DNA of 64,000 nucleotides from Actinomycetes bacterium (lineage in GTDB: Bacteria; Actinomycetota; Acidimicrobiia; IMCC26256; JANYLB01). The translations under genes and the position numbers were made by a program. This document shows, piece by piece, positions 9,256 to 19,241 of this stretch. The stretch spans positions 1 through 64,000 of the forward strand of contig JANYLB010000057.1 of assembly GCA_025363815.1 (NCBI GenBank), read 5' to 3'. Below the pieces are notes generated by a model. That model ran no database searches. It was not told where the DNA came from and saw only the letters and a list, made by a program, of their open reading frames with translations. The number at the start of each line of letters is the position of its first letter. Position 1 is the first letter of the stretch.

Positions 9256-10071
9256 TCACGACGAAATCGAGAATGCGTCGAACATCGGGCGGAGCCAGGC
9301 ATCGTCGGACGCGACCATCCGCCAACCCTCGAGCATGCCCTCGCTCATATCGTCGCAGCCGTAGCGGAGCGGCCCGTCATCGTCGAGAATCGCGTCAACG
9401 ATGCGGCGCGCCGCTTCGGGCGCGGGCGTATACGCGTCCCGGATGTTTTGGCGCGACGCCCACATCATCTCGGCGAGCGCCCGGTACGGCTCGTCGGCGA
9501 TAGCACCGGCGGGCCGATCCGACGCCGCAAGCATGTCGGTCTCGATCGGGCCGGGCATGATCTCGACGACCCGGATCCCGAACTGCGCGACCTCGGCTTG
9601 CAGTGACTCACCGATCGCACCAACGGCAGCCTTCGATGCCCGGTAGGCACCGAGGAACGGCACAGGAGCGAGGATCGATGACGAGGTCACGTTGCAGATG
9701 ACTCCGCCACCCCGCGCCCTCATCAGCGGCACCGCGTTCTTCGTGACCTCGACAAGCCCGAACACGTTCGTCTCGAAAAGCTTGCGCCAGATCTCGGACG
9801 GCATCGTTTCGAGGGGAAGGTTGTCGTCTTCGACGCCCGCGTTGTTCACGAGAACCCGCAGATCAACGGGCAAGACGATCGATGCCGGGTCATTCACATC
9901 GAGGCGCTGGACCCGGACGCGGCCGCCTCCTTCTTCCGAGAGACCCTCGCCTGCGGCCGGATCGCGCATCGTCGCCACAACGTCAAAGCCCCGCTCGGCC
10001 AGCGCAATTGCAGTCGCGCGTCCGATGCCTCGGCTCGCGCCCGTGACGAGCGCGGTTCCCTTCGCCTCCAT
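9256..10071 (-). CDS. SDR-family oxidoreductase
   Basis: GTALVTGASRGIGRATA, LVNNAG, YRASKAA; ATG at 10071. Confidence 0.93.
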   Translation of the reverse strand: MEAKGTALVTGASRGIGRATAIALAERGFDVVATMRDPAAGEGLSEEGGGRVRVQRLDVNDPASIVLPVDLRVLVNNAGVEDDNLPLETMPSEIWRKLFETNVFGLVEVTKNAVPLMRARGGGVICNVTSSSILAPVPFLGAYRASKAAVGAIGESLQAEVAQFGIRVVEIMPGPIETDMLAASDRPAGAIADEPYRALAEMMWASRQNIRDAYTPAPEAARRIVDAILDDDGPLRYGCDDMSEGMLEGWRMVASDDAWLRPMFDAFSISS

Positions 10072-10157
10072 TGTCTTCCCCTCACCCCTTCGACCGGCGA
10101 CCCTGAGGTCACCAGCGAACCTGACGTGTGTGTCAGGGAGTGTACGGGGTCTACCGG

Positions 10158-10766
10158 TCAGAGACCCCGCGCTGCGCGCTGCACACGTCGCCAGACGCCG
10201 CGGTAGGCCTCGATGCCGTCGCCCGCCAACCACCCGGCCGGCCCGGCCGCGATTGCAACGCGCTCCGGAACAGTTCCCCAGACCTCGACGCCGGCTTCGA
10301 TCCAACCATCGACGGTGTCCTGGTAGTCGCGGGTCACGGTTCGGGCCGAGCACATCACGAGTCCGGTTGGAACCCGCTGCGGCACCATGTCGAGCAACGC
10401 CTCGACCCGTGGCGTCTCGACCCCGCCCACCCGAGTCGGAACGACCACCACGGTCGCCCGATCGAGCGCCTTGGCGAGCAACCGCTCGTTGCCCGGCGGC
10501 GTGTCGACCACCACGATCTCGTCGTCGCCGACGCGATCGAGGGCCTTGCTCAGCAGCCTGTCTGTCGGCGCCTCGATGATCTCGATGCGCCCGACCTGCT
10601 CGTCGTCGGAGTTCTCGAGCCAATCGGCCGCGCTGGCCTGCGGATCCGCGTCGACGATGACAGCGCGTCGTTCCTTCGTCTCGGCCAACGCGGCCAGGTA
10701 CACCGAGGTCGTCGTCTTTCCGACCCCGCCTTTGAGTGCTGCCACTACGACGATCACAAGCGTCAC
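10158..10766 (-). CDS. ParA/MinD-family ATPase
   Basis: ALKGGVGKTTTSVYLA deviant Walker A, IVDADPQASAADW, VVVDTPPG; likely GTG start at 10766. Confidence 0.9.
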   Translation of the reverse strand: MTLVIVVVAALKGGVGKTTTSVYLAALAETKERRAVIVDADPQASAADWLENSDDEQVGRIEIIEAPTDRLLSKALDRVGDDEIVVVDTPPGNERLLAKALDRATVVVVPTRVGGVETPRVEALLDMVPQRVPTGLVMCSARTVTRDYQDTVDGWIEAGVEVWGTVPERVAIAAGPAGWLAGDGIEAYRGVWRRVQRAARGL

Positions 10767-10810
10767 CGTAGCTCCCGCCAACAGTCGCGTCGGGTCTTCT
10801 CGCCGACGGG

Positions 10811-11593
10811 TCAGGAAGGTCCGCGCCACGGGACCGGACGCGCCCAACCCGGTGCCGGCTTGCCCAGCAGGTACCCCTGTCCGAGCTGGACACCCAGACC
10901 GATGAGAGCATCGAGCTCGCCGAAGGTTTCGATCCCATGGGCGAGGAGGCGAACGCCCCCCGGGTCGAAGACTGCATGGGCGGCCTCGACTAGCGCCGCC
11001 TTCGCTTCGTCTCGATCTATTCCCTCGATCACCGAGCGGTCGAGCCGCACGACGTCGGGACCGAGAGCGGCGATCGCCGAAACGTCAAACCGGCCATCGC
11101 TGGTGATCGCGACGCGCGCGCCGCGACTCCGGAGCCGGCTGAACAGCTCGGATAGGTCGGCGAAGTCCCCCGGATCGTCGCCGTCGCCGAATCGCTCTGG
11201 TTCGTCGAGCTCGACGACGACGCCGGCGAGGGGCATCTGCTCGAGAATCGGCTGCACCGCATCAGCGTCGAGGCCGAGGCACGAGACCTTGACCGCGAGG
11301 AGGCAACCCTTCGGCAGGTGCTCCACCAGGCCGAGCTGGCGACGCAGCGTGACGGCCATGAGCTCGGGGCCGACGCCGAACTCGTCGGCGATCTGGAACC
11401 AGATATCGGGTCCGGCGGAGGGCGCCCCGACGAAGCGGGTGAGGGCCTCATACCCGGCGATCGAGCCGGTCTCGAGATCCACGATCGGTTGGGTCACAAT
11501 CTCGAGATCACGCCCGGCGAGCACACGGCCGAGCGCGTCGCGCCACCGCGCGAGCTGGCGCGCGTCCCTCGGTTCCGCCTCGCTGCCCTCCAC
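10811..11593 (-). CDS. EAL-domain protein, likely catalytically degenerate
   Basis: IVTQPIVDLETGSIAGYEALTRF, LGQGYLLGKP; several catalytic motifs altered. Confidence 0.85.
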   Translation of the reverse strand: MEGSEAEPRDARQLARWRDALGRVLAGRDLEIVTQPIVDLETGSIAGYEALTRFVGAPSAGPDIWFQIADEFGVGPELMAVTLRRQLGLVEHLPKGCLLAVKVSCLGLDADAVQPILEQMPLAGVVVELDEPERFGDGDDPGDFADLSELFSRLRSRGARVAITSDGRFDVSAIAALGPDVVRLDRSVIEGIDRDEAKAALVEAAHAVFDPGGVRLLAHGIETFGELDALIGLGVQLGQGYLLGKPAPGWARPVPWRGPS

Positions 11594-11831
11594 GCCTTGG
11601 CTTCGGCCTCACTCCTCGGTTGCTTGAGGCCACAGCGCGGCCCCGTTCCGGAGAATGGGACGATGAAAGCGGTCCGGAGTCGGTACCGTGGCCACCCATG
11701 CCCCCTCCGGCGCCTGCGGCTGCTCCTGTTCCAAGCGAACACGTACGGGTCGCGGCCATCAGGTCGCGTCCCGGATTCATCGACACCACTCGAGCCGATA
11801 TGGCCACCGTCTCGGGAGCCTGAGCCGACCA

Positions 11832-12848
11832 ATGCGCCAACCACTGCGAGTCGGGATCATCGGCGGCGGGTTCGGCGCGCGCGTCATCGCCCCCGCGTTC
11901 GCAGCCGCCGAGAATTGCAGAGTCGTCGACGTGGTCTCTGCGCGCGACGAGACGGCCATCCGAGCCCTCTGTCGCCGCGCCGACATCGACCTTGTCGGCG
12001 TGCACTCACCACCCTTCCTGCACCGTACTCACGTCGGGTACGCGCTCGATGCCGGACACGCGGTTCTCTGCGAGAAGCCGTTCGGGTGCAACGTCGAGGA
12101 CGCGACCGCGATGCTTGCCGATGCTGAATCGGCTGGCGTCGTGCACCTTGTCGACTTCGAGTTCCGCTATGACCCGATGCGCGTTCTCCTGCGAGAGTTG
12201 GTCGCCGACGATGCGCTAGGACCGATCGAGCATGTCAGCTGGACCCACCTGAGTGCGCGATCTCGGGTGCCCCTGCGCACCCACGGTTGGCTCTTCGAAC
12301 GGCGCTCTGGGGGTGGTTGGATCGGCGCATGGGGATCCCACGCCGTTGACACGCTGCGGTGGCTGCTCGGAGCGGAGCTGACCGTTCTGGCGTCGAACCC
12401 GCGCATCGATGTGATGCACCGACCCGACGCGACCGGGCGCTCTCAACCCTGCGATGCCGAGGACGGGTTCAGCGCGCTGCTCAGCAGCACCTCGGGGACG
12501 ACCGTGACCATCGACTCGTCGTTTGCGGCCGCAGCATCGCTCGTACCTCGCCTCGTCGTGACCACATCACGTGCCGTCGTCGAAGTCACGGCCGACGCAC
12601 GCATCACCGTGCGGCACTCCAACCGCGAGCGGGAGGAACACAGGAGAACGACCGCCGAGCAGGGCGTCGATCCACACCACGAACCCATACAGCAGTTTGT
12701 CGACATCGCGTGCGCCGCGGTGCGCGACGGACGCGCGCCTACCGGAGCACCCACGTTCGCCGACGGCCTCGCCTGCGCAGTCATCCTCGATGACCTCCGT
12801 TGGCGTTCAGCCCGCCTCGAGCCCCGGGAGCGTCAGGCCTACCGGTAG
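11832..12848 (+). CDS. Gfo/Idh/MocA-family oxidoreductase
   Basis: RVGIIGGGFGARV, VHSPPFLHRTHVGYALDAGHAVLCEKPF. Confidence 0.93.
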   Translation: MRQPLRVGIIGGGFGARVIAPAFAAAENCRVVDVVSARDETAIRALCRRADIDLVGVHSPPFLHRTHVGYALDAGHAVLCEKPFGCNVEDATAMLADAESAGVVHLVDFEFRYDPMRVLLRELVADDALGPIEHVSWTHLSARSRVPLRTHGWLFERRSGGGWIGAWGSHAVDTLRWLLGAELTVLASNPRIDVMHRPDATGRSQPCDAEDGFSALLSSTSGTTVTIDSSFAAAASLVPRLVVTTSRAVVEVTADARITVRHSNREREEHRRTTAEQGVDPHHEPIQQFVDIACAAVRDGRAPTGAPTFADGLACAVILDDLRWRSARLEPRERQAYR

Positions 12849-13804
12849 ATCTGCTCGACGAAGCCGACGATTGCCGCGTTGACCTCGTCGGGCTTCTCTT
12901 GCTGCACCCAGTGGCCCGCTCCATCGACGAGCAGGGTGGCCCGGTGGTCGTTGAGCCAGCCGTCCATCACCGACGCGGGAGTCATCGCCAACACCGGGTC
13001 GCGGCTGCCGCTGATGAACAACGACGGCACGCTGACCTTCGCACCGTCGAGATGCTCGGTGAGCTCCCAATTGCGGTCGAGATTTCGGTACCAGTTGATG
13101 GCACCGGTGAATCCGGTACGCGAGAACTCGTCGACGTAGTGATCAAGCTCGCTCTGGCTCAGCCAGCCGGGCAGCTCGCTCGGCTCCGGGAGGCGGTCGA
13201 CGAAGCCCCGACCGTCGTTCGCCAAGGCCGCGGTCAGGTCGGGCATCTCGTCGCCCGTGTCCGCGAGCCCCGCAAGCATTCGCCGCATCGTTTTCGCGGG
13301 ATCGCGGCCGAGCTCGGCGTCGGCGACGCCCGGTTCCTGGAAGTAGACGATGTAGAAGAACAGGTCATCGAATAGCTGTCGCATCATCTGCACCGGCGGC
13401 ATCGAGGGTCGGGGGATGAACGGAACGCTCATCCCGACGACTCCAACGACCCGCTCCGGCGCTAGCAGCGCCAGTTGCCAGACGACCATCGCGCCCCAAT
13501 CGTGGCCGACGAAGACAGCTCGCTCCTCGCCGAGCTCGTCGAGCAACGCGAGTAGGTCGCCCGTCAGCGCGATGATGTCGTAGTCCTCGATCGCCGGCGG
13601 GCGGCTCGACCGTCCATAGCCGCGCTGATCGGGCGCAACCGCGCGGAAGCCGGCCTCGGCCAGCGCGGGGATCTGGTGGCGCCACGAGTAAGCCAGCTCC
13701 GGGAACCCGTGAGCGAATATCACCGGTGGACCGGACCCGGCCTCGGTGACGTGGAGATCGACGCCGTTCACACCTACGACGCGTTCGCTGATCGCCGAGC
13801 TCAC
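12839..13804 (-). CDS. Alpha/beta hydrolase (epoxide-hydrolase-like)
   Basis: VIFAHGFPELAYSWRHQIPALAEAGFRAVAPDQRGYGRS, FVGHDWGAMVVW, GAGHWVQQEKP. Confidence 0.93.
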   Translation of the reverse strand: MSSAISERVVGVNGVDLHVTEAGSGPPVIFAHGFPELAYSWRHQIPALAEAGFRAVAPDQRGYGRSSRPPAIEDYDIIALTGDLLALLDELGEERAVFVGHDWGAMVVWQLALLAPERVVGVVGMSVPFIPRPSMPPVQMMRQLFDDLFFYIVYFQEPGVADAELGRDPAKTMRRMLAGLADTGDEMPDLTAALANDGRGFVDRLPEPSELPGWLSQSELDHYVDEFSRTGFTGAINWYRNLDRNWELTEHLDGAKVSVPSLFISGSRDPVLAMTPASVMDGWLNDHRATLLVDGAGHWVQQEKPDEVNAAIVGFVEQIYR

Positions 13805-13817
13805 AGGTTCGTCTCCG

Positions 13818-15272
13818 TCAGTTGTCGGTTGGGGCCGCTATCGCCTCGAGCAGCTCGACGCGCGACGGGCCGTTGTGGGGGGGAACCGGGTAAGCGTCGG
13901 GATCGGCCATCACCGCAGCCATGCGCGTGAGCAACTCGCCGTCGCTCATGAGGTCGCGGGGCGTCGCCAACAGGTTCCAGAACCGGGCCAGACCGCGGCC
14001 GATGATCGGGTCGGTCGCTGCCGCTACAAATAGCGCGGCCACTGCCTTCCCGCCAGGGTTGTCGCCCGGCCCGATGCCGGCGAGACCGGCGGGATCGGCA
14101 CCGAGCTCATCCATCTGCACGGAGACCTCGTACCAGGGCTCGACTTCGCGCCGACTCCCATTCTCGTAGGACCGCGCGCGTTCTGAGGGGTCGTCGGGGT
14201 GCTCGATGAGCGCGTCGGTCACGAGCAGCGCTTGCACGATTGCCAGTGAGCAGCCGCGTCCGTATAGGGGGTTCGTGCAGGTGTGGGCATCACCGATCGC
14301 GTGGAAGCCGAGCACGGTGGGTCGTCCGTCGTCGTCGACGAACCGACGGATGCGGTTGAGCAGCCCGCCCATCGGTCGGACCGGACCACACGGCTCGAGT
14401 GAACCGCTCGCGAAGAACTGGTCTGGGCCCGGCAGGGCACGGCACGCGAGCTCGAACCGATCGGGATCCGAGAGTGCGACCCGTAGGTCACGATCCTCAG
14501 CCTTGATTGCGAGGGTCACCGAGAGCGTGTTCCCATCGCCGGGAACCGCTATGTACTTCACGAAGCCGAGATCGCCCATGAGCTTCGGATCGAGCACCGA
14601 GAACGATCCCTCGGGAAGCCGGTACCAGCGCGATAGGTACATGAGTCCGCTCTCGACGATCGTCTCGGGAACGTCGACGCCGTGCGCGCCCAGCCACTCG
14701 GGAATCGCGCCGCGCCGCCCGGTCGACGCAATGACCACACCCGCAGGCTGGTGACTGCCGTCGTTGAGCTCGACCCCGTCGACCACGACGACGCCGTCGG
14801 ACCAGGGCTGCGTCGCGCCGGTGACACCGGTGACGCGCACATCGGTCCGCATCTCGATCAGCGGCTCGGCCACAACCGCCTGGCGCAACACCCACTCGAA
14901 CGTGGTCCTGCGCACGATCAGCGCGGCGAGGTCGGAATCGCCCGGCTCGACGTCACCGAAGTCGGCCACCGCCGGCATCGTGGTGCATCCAGAGGCCAAC
15001 AGCGTCTCGAGCACGTCGGGAAAACGCTCACGTAGCTCGACCACGATGCGGGCGAGGAAACCGTGGGTCTGATGGACCTGGGGAGCGCCCTTGCGCTCGG
15101 CCGCGAAAGCCGCTTCGGCATCGGCGAGGATCGGCAGCGGATCAGCTTCGAGCAGCACCACTGGATACCCGGCACGGCCCAGCGCGAGTGCAGCCGCGAG
15201 CCCACCGACCCCGCCACCCACCACGACCACACGCTCCGGCGCGCTCTCCGCCACACCACTCTCCGGCAACAC
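13818..15272 (-). CDS. FAD-dependent oxidoreductase / monooxygenase-like
   Basis: RVVVVGGGVGGLAAALALGRAGYPVVLLEAD; GDAHTCTNPLYGRGCSLA. Confidence 0.88.
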   Translation of the reverse strand: MLPESGVAESAPERVVVVGGGVGGLAAALALGRAGYPVVLLEADPLPILADAEAAFAAERKGAPQVHQTHGFLARIVVELRERFPDVLETLLASGCTTMPAVADFGDVEPGDSDLAALIVRRTTFEWVLRQAVVAEPLIEMRTDVRVTGVTGATQPWSDGVVVVDGVELNDGSHQPAGVVIASTGRRGAIPEWLGAHGVDVPETIVESGLMYLSRWYRLPEGSFSVLDPKLMGDLGFVKYIAVPGDGNTLSVTLAIKAEDRDLRVALSDPDRFELACRALPGPDQFFASGSLEPCGPVRPMGGLLNRIRRFVDDDGRPTVLGFHAIGDAHTCTNPLYGRGCSLAIVQALLVTDALIEHPDDPSERARSYENGSRREVEPWYEVSVQMDELGADPAGLAGIGPGDNPGGKAVAALFVAAATDPIIGRGLARFWNLLATPRDLMSDGELLTRMAAVMADPDAYPVPPHNGPSRVELLEAIAAPTDN

Positions 15273-15364
15273 GACCCCTGACCTGCGAACATCCGTAGCC
15301 GGTGACCCTAGATTACAGATCGTCGAGCGGTTTCCGATCGCGGCAGTGCCGAAGGGACTACGGA

Positions 15365-17323
15365 ATGAATGAGGGTAAGGCCTTCACGGCGAGTCCGTTC
15401 GTCGACGCAATCGAACCGATCGCCGAAAGCGCCGATGAGATCGCGCGGGCCCTCGAGGATGCCGAAATCCCGCCGTTGCTCCCGGCGCTCGCCTACCTCA
15501 CCGGCGACCTGTCGCTGCTGCGTGACGATCTCCGTCCCGATCCGCTACTGGGCTCGCTTCCACAGGGAGGCCTGACCGACGAGCAACTCACCGCGGCCAG
15601 GGCGCTCGCCCTTGATGTCCTCATCGGCTTCCGCGACGGGATCTACGCCGCAACTCCGCCGGCATCAGAGGCCGTCTTGCTACGGATCATGGAGCACGCC
15701 GTCGGTCAGACGGGTCTCGCAGCGTACCTACCGCTCCTCTCCGAGGAATTGGCTGTGCATGACCGCGACGGCCGCGCGCCCGACTGGAGTCGCGGCGACA
15801 TCGCACCCGAAACCGACTTCACAGTGGTCGTCATCGGTGCCGGAATGTCGGGCATCCTCGCCGCGCACCGGTTGCAACAAGCCGACATCCCCTTCGTCGT
15901 GCTCGAGAAGGACCGCGATGTCGGTGGCACCTGGCTGGAGAACACCTATCCCGGCTGTCGCGTGGACAACCCGAACCACAACTACAGCTACTCGTTCGCG
16001 CAGCGCCACGACTGGCCGTTCCATTTCTCGACCCAATCGGTTTTGCAGGGCTACTTCGCCGACTGCGCCGACGCGTTCGCGGTGCGCGACCACGTGCGGT
16101 TCGGAACGGAGGTGCGTTCCGCGGTGTGGTCCGATGCCGCCAACCGCTGGACCATCCGGGCCCGCGACGCGCTCGGGAACGACACGATGATCGAGGCCGA
16201 CGCAGTGATCAGTGCTGTCGGCCAGCTCAACCGGCCACTCACGCCCGACATAGATGGCATCGAGTCGTTCGCCGGGCGCACGTTCCACTCCGCACAGTGG
16301 GACCACGAAGTCGATCTCGCCGGCAGTCGCGTCGCGGTGATCGGCACCGGCGCGAGCGCGGTGCAGTTCATCCCCGAGATCGCACCGACGGTCGGTGAGC
16401 TCACCGTGTTCCAGCGCACACCTCCGTGGCTGATCCCTACGCCCGACTACCACGACGAGGTCGCACCGGGCCTGCGATGGCTCTACCGACACGTGCCGTC
16501 GTACAGCGAGTGGAACCGCTTTTGGATCTTTTGGAAAATGGGCGACGCGTCGATCGAAGCTGTGCGCGTCGACGAGGGCTGGGACCGGACGCTCGGATCG
16601 GTCAGTGGCACGAACGAGCTCGTCCGGATGATCATGGCCGCCTACATCGAGGCTGAGTTCGCCGATCGGCCCGATCTTCTCGCCAACGCCCTCCCGAGCT
16701 ATCCCCCCGGCACGAAGCGGATGCTGCGAGACAACGGCATCTGGGCGCGCACGCTCAAACGCGACAACGTCACGCTCGTAACCGAATCGATCACCCGCAT
16801 CACACCGACGGGCATCGTGACAAGCGATGGGGTGGAGCACGCAGCCGACGTGATCATCTACGGCACCGGGTTCGAAGCATCGAAGTTTCTCACGCCGATG
16901 ACGGTTTCCGGTCGCGGCGGAGTCGATCTCCACGAACAGTGGGGGGGCGACGCGCGCGCGTATCTCGGTATCACTGTTCCCGGCTTCCCGAACCTGTTTT
17001 GTCTCTACGGCCCGAACACAAACATCGTGATCAACGGCAGCATCATCTATTTCTCCGAGTGCGGCGTGCGGTACATCCTCGGCTGCCTGAAGCTTCTCCT
17101 CTCAGGCGGCCACCGGGCGCTCGACGTTCGCGGCGAGGTGCACGACGCGTTCAATCTGGCCGTCGACGCGGAAAACCGCGCGATGGCGTGGGGGGTCTCC
17201 GACGCCACCAGCTGGTACAAGAACGAGCTGGGTCGTGTCGCGCAGAACTGGCCGTTCACGCTGCTCGAGTATTGGCAACGCACCCTCGAGCCCAATCCCG
17301 ACGACTACGAGCTCCTGGGCTGA
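15365..17323 (+). CDS. Flavin-containing (Baeyer-Villiger type) monooxygenase
   Basis: VIGAGMSGILAAHRL, GGTWLENTYPGCRVDNPNHNYSYSF, FAGRTFHSAQWD (FxGxxxHxxxW fingerprint), VIGTGASAVQ. Confidence 0.93.
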   Translation: MNEGKAFTASPFVDAIEPIAESADEIARALEDAEIPPLLPALAYLTGDLSLLRDDLRPDPLLGSLPQGGLTDEQLTAARALALDVLIGFRDGIYAATPPASEAVLLRIMEHAVGQTGLAAYLPLLSEELAVHDRDGRAPDWSRGDIAPETDFTVVVIGAGMSGILAAHRLQQADIPFVVLEKDRDVGGTWLENTYPGCRVDNPNHNYSYSFAQRHDWPFHFSTQSVLQGYFADCADAFAVRDHVRFGTEVRSAVWSDAANRWTIRARDALGNDTMIEADAVISAVGQLNRPLTPDIDGIESFAGRTFHSAQWDHEVDLAGSRVAVIGTGASAVQFIPEIAPTVGELTVFQRTPPWLIPTPDYHDEVAPGLRWLYRHVPSYSEWNRFWIFWKMGDASIEAVRVDEGWDRTLGSVSGTNELVRMIMAAYIEAEFADRPDLLANALPSYPPGTKRMLRDNGIWARTLKRDNVTLVTESITRITPTGIVTSDGVEHAADVIIYGTGFEASKFLTPMTVSGRGGVDLHEQWGGDARAYLGITVPGFPNLFCLYGPNTNIVINGSIIYFSECGVRYILGCLKLLLSGGHRALDVRGEVHDAFNLAVDAENRAMAWGVSDATSWYKNELGRVAQNWPFTLLEYWQRTLEPNPDDYELLG

Positions 17324-17403
17324 CGGCGAGTCAATCGGTCGGCGGCGCTATCACCGAGATCTCGAACGCGGGCAAAGCGGTCGCGCTGAGCCAAACGCAC
17401 CGG

Positions 17404-18453
17404 TCATACCGGGAACACCGTCACGTCTGTCGCCTTGAACGATGTCCACACGGGCGTTCCCGCGCCCAGATCGAGGTCGCGGCGCGCCGCGGGTGTGATC
17501 TCGGCGATCAGCGGCACGGAGCCCGCTATCCGCACGCGGACTCGGTCGCCGAGCGACTCGATGCTCTCGACACTGCCCGCGGCAACGTTGCGCGGGCTAC
17601 CAGCCGGCGGTTGGATGTGCAACGCGATCGAGCGAGGATGGATGACGGCCAGTGCTTCCCCGGACCCGGCACCGGGTACGACCACCATCGCGCCGCTCGG
17701 TAGCTCGAGGTGGTCGCCGTGGCCTAGACCGCGCAACAGGTTCACGCCGACGAGCTCCGCTACGTAGTTCGAACGGGGGTGGGCCGAGACGTCGGCGAAC
17801 GATCCGGTCTGGATCACGCGACCCTGTTCCAGGATCACGAGACGGTCGGCGAGAGCGGCGGCATCGAGTGGATCGTGGGTAACGAGCAGCCGGATTCCCG
17901 AAAACGTCGCGAGGTGCGCGCGCAGGTCGCGACGCGTGGTCCCACGCGCGCTCTGGTCGAGCGCGGCGAGCGGTTCGTCGAGGAGCAGCAGTCGGGGTTC
18001 GGAAGCTGTGGCACGCGCGAGTGCAACGCGCTGAGCCTGGCCACCGGAGAGCTCCCGAGGCTTCATGTCGACGAGGTCGGCGAGACCGACCCGCTCGAGC
18101 GCGATCGTCGCCGTATTTCGCGCCGCGGCCCGGCGAATTCCGTGACTGCGCAGCCCGAATGCAACGTTCTCGAGCACCGAGAGGTGCGGGAACAGGAGAT
18201 AGTCCTGGAAGACGACGCCGATGGGCCGGCCCTCCGGCGCGACGAAGACACGGGCTCCGTCATCGAGGACGACGCCATCGAGCGTGACTCGCCCGGCTTC
18301 TAGCGGAACCAGTCCGGCTAGAGCACGCAACAACGTGGTCTTTCCCGCCCCGTTGGGACCGAGAATCGCAACGGTCTCCCCCTCGTCGACCTCTACGGCT
18401 GCGTCGAGGTCCAACGACCCGACGTGGGCCACTACGTGGGCGACGAGGCTCAT
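17404..18453 (-). CDS. modC: Molybdate ABC transporter ATP-binding protein
   Basis: ILGPNGAGKTTLLRALAG, LSGGQAQRVALARA, C-terminal TOBE-like region; adjacent modB/modA. Confidence 0.9.
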   Translation of the reverse strand: MSLVAHVVAHVGSLDLDAAVEVDEGETVAILGPNGAGKTTLLRALAGLVPLEAGRVTLDGVVLDDGARVFVAPEGRPIGVVFQDYLLFPHLSVLENVAFGLRSHGIRRAAARNTATIALERVGLADLVDMKPRELSGGQAQRVALARATASEPRLLLLDEPLAALDQSARGTTRRDLRAHLATFSGIRLLVTHDPLDAAALADRLVILEQGRVIQTGSFADVSAHPRSNYVAELVGVNLLRGLGHGDHLELPSGAMVVVPGAGSGEALAVIHPRSIALHIQPPAGSPRNVAAGSVESIESLGDRVRVRIAGSVPLIAEITPAARRDLDLGAGTPVWTSFKATDVTVFPV

Positions 18454-19241
18454 CGGAACCCAAGCCAACGGTCGCGCAGGAGCGCGAGAACGGCCACACA
18501 CACGGCCAGCAGCACAATGCTCAGGCCGATCGCCACATCCGGTTTCGACTGGAGAAGCAGGTACACCGCCAGCGGAGTCGTCTGAGTCCGGCCCTGGATG
18601 TTGCCGGCAAAGGTGATCGTGGCACCGAACTCACCGAGTGCCCGCGCCCACGCCAGCGCAGCCCCGGCAACGAGACCAGGAGCGATGAGTGGGAGCGTCA
18701 CCCGACGGGCAATCGTCATCGGTCGGGCGCCCAACGTTGCCGCCGCGTCCTCGTAGCGCCGGTCCATCGATCGCAGTGCCGCCTCGACGGTGATGACGAG
18801 GAACGGCATGGCGACGAACGTCTCAGCCATGACGGCTCCGGCAGTCGAAAACGTCAGCTGGATGTCGAACCAGTCGTAGAGGTACTGACCGACGAGCCCT
18901 TCGCGTCCGAAGGCATAGAACAGCCCGACGCCACCGACGACCGGTGGAACCACCAGCGGCAACAAGACGAGCGCGCGCGCGATCGAACGCCCGGGGAACG
19001 TGACGCGTGCGAGCACGAACGCCAGGGGCACGCCGAACAGCACCGAGAGCGCCGTCGCCCACAGCGAGCAGATGACGGAGAGACGCAACGCTGCCGTCGC
19101 CTCGGGCGTCCTGAGATCGGTCCAGAGACTCCCCCAGGAGACCTGTTGGATCAGACCGATGAGGGGAAGCGCGATGAATGCGAACCCGACGAGGGCGAAG
19201 AGCACCGCCAACCATGGCAGTCGCCGCCCTCGCCCGCTCAC
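18450..19241 (-). CDS. modB: Molybdate ABC transporter permease
   Basis: Multi-TM permease, EAA loop DAAATLGARPMTIARRVTLPLIAPGLVAG, FGATITFAGN. Confidence 0.9.
   Translation of the reverse strand: MSGRGRRLPWLAVLFALVGFAFIALPLIGLIQQVSWGSLWTDLRTPEATAALRLSVICSLWATALSVLFGVPLAFVLARVTFPGRSIARALVLLPLVVPPVVGGVGLFYAFGREGLVGQYLYDWFDIQLTFSTAGAVMAETFVAMPFLVITVEAALRSMDRRYEDAAATLGARPMTIARRVTLPLIAPGLVAGAALAWARALGEFGATITFAGNIQGRTQTTPLAVYLLLQSKPDVAIGLSIVLLAVCVAVLALLRDRWLGFR

Noticed and set aside
10128-11627. 499-aa plus-strand ORF antisense to ParA and EAL genes
   Set aside because: Ser/Arg/Pro-rich shadow translation; the opposite strand carries clear domains.
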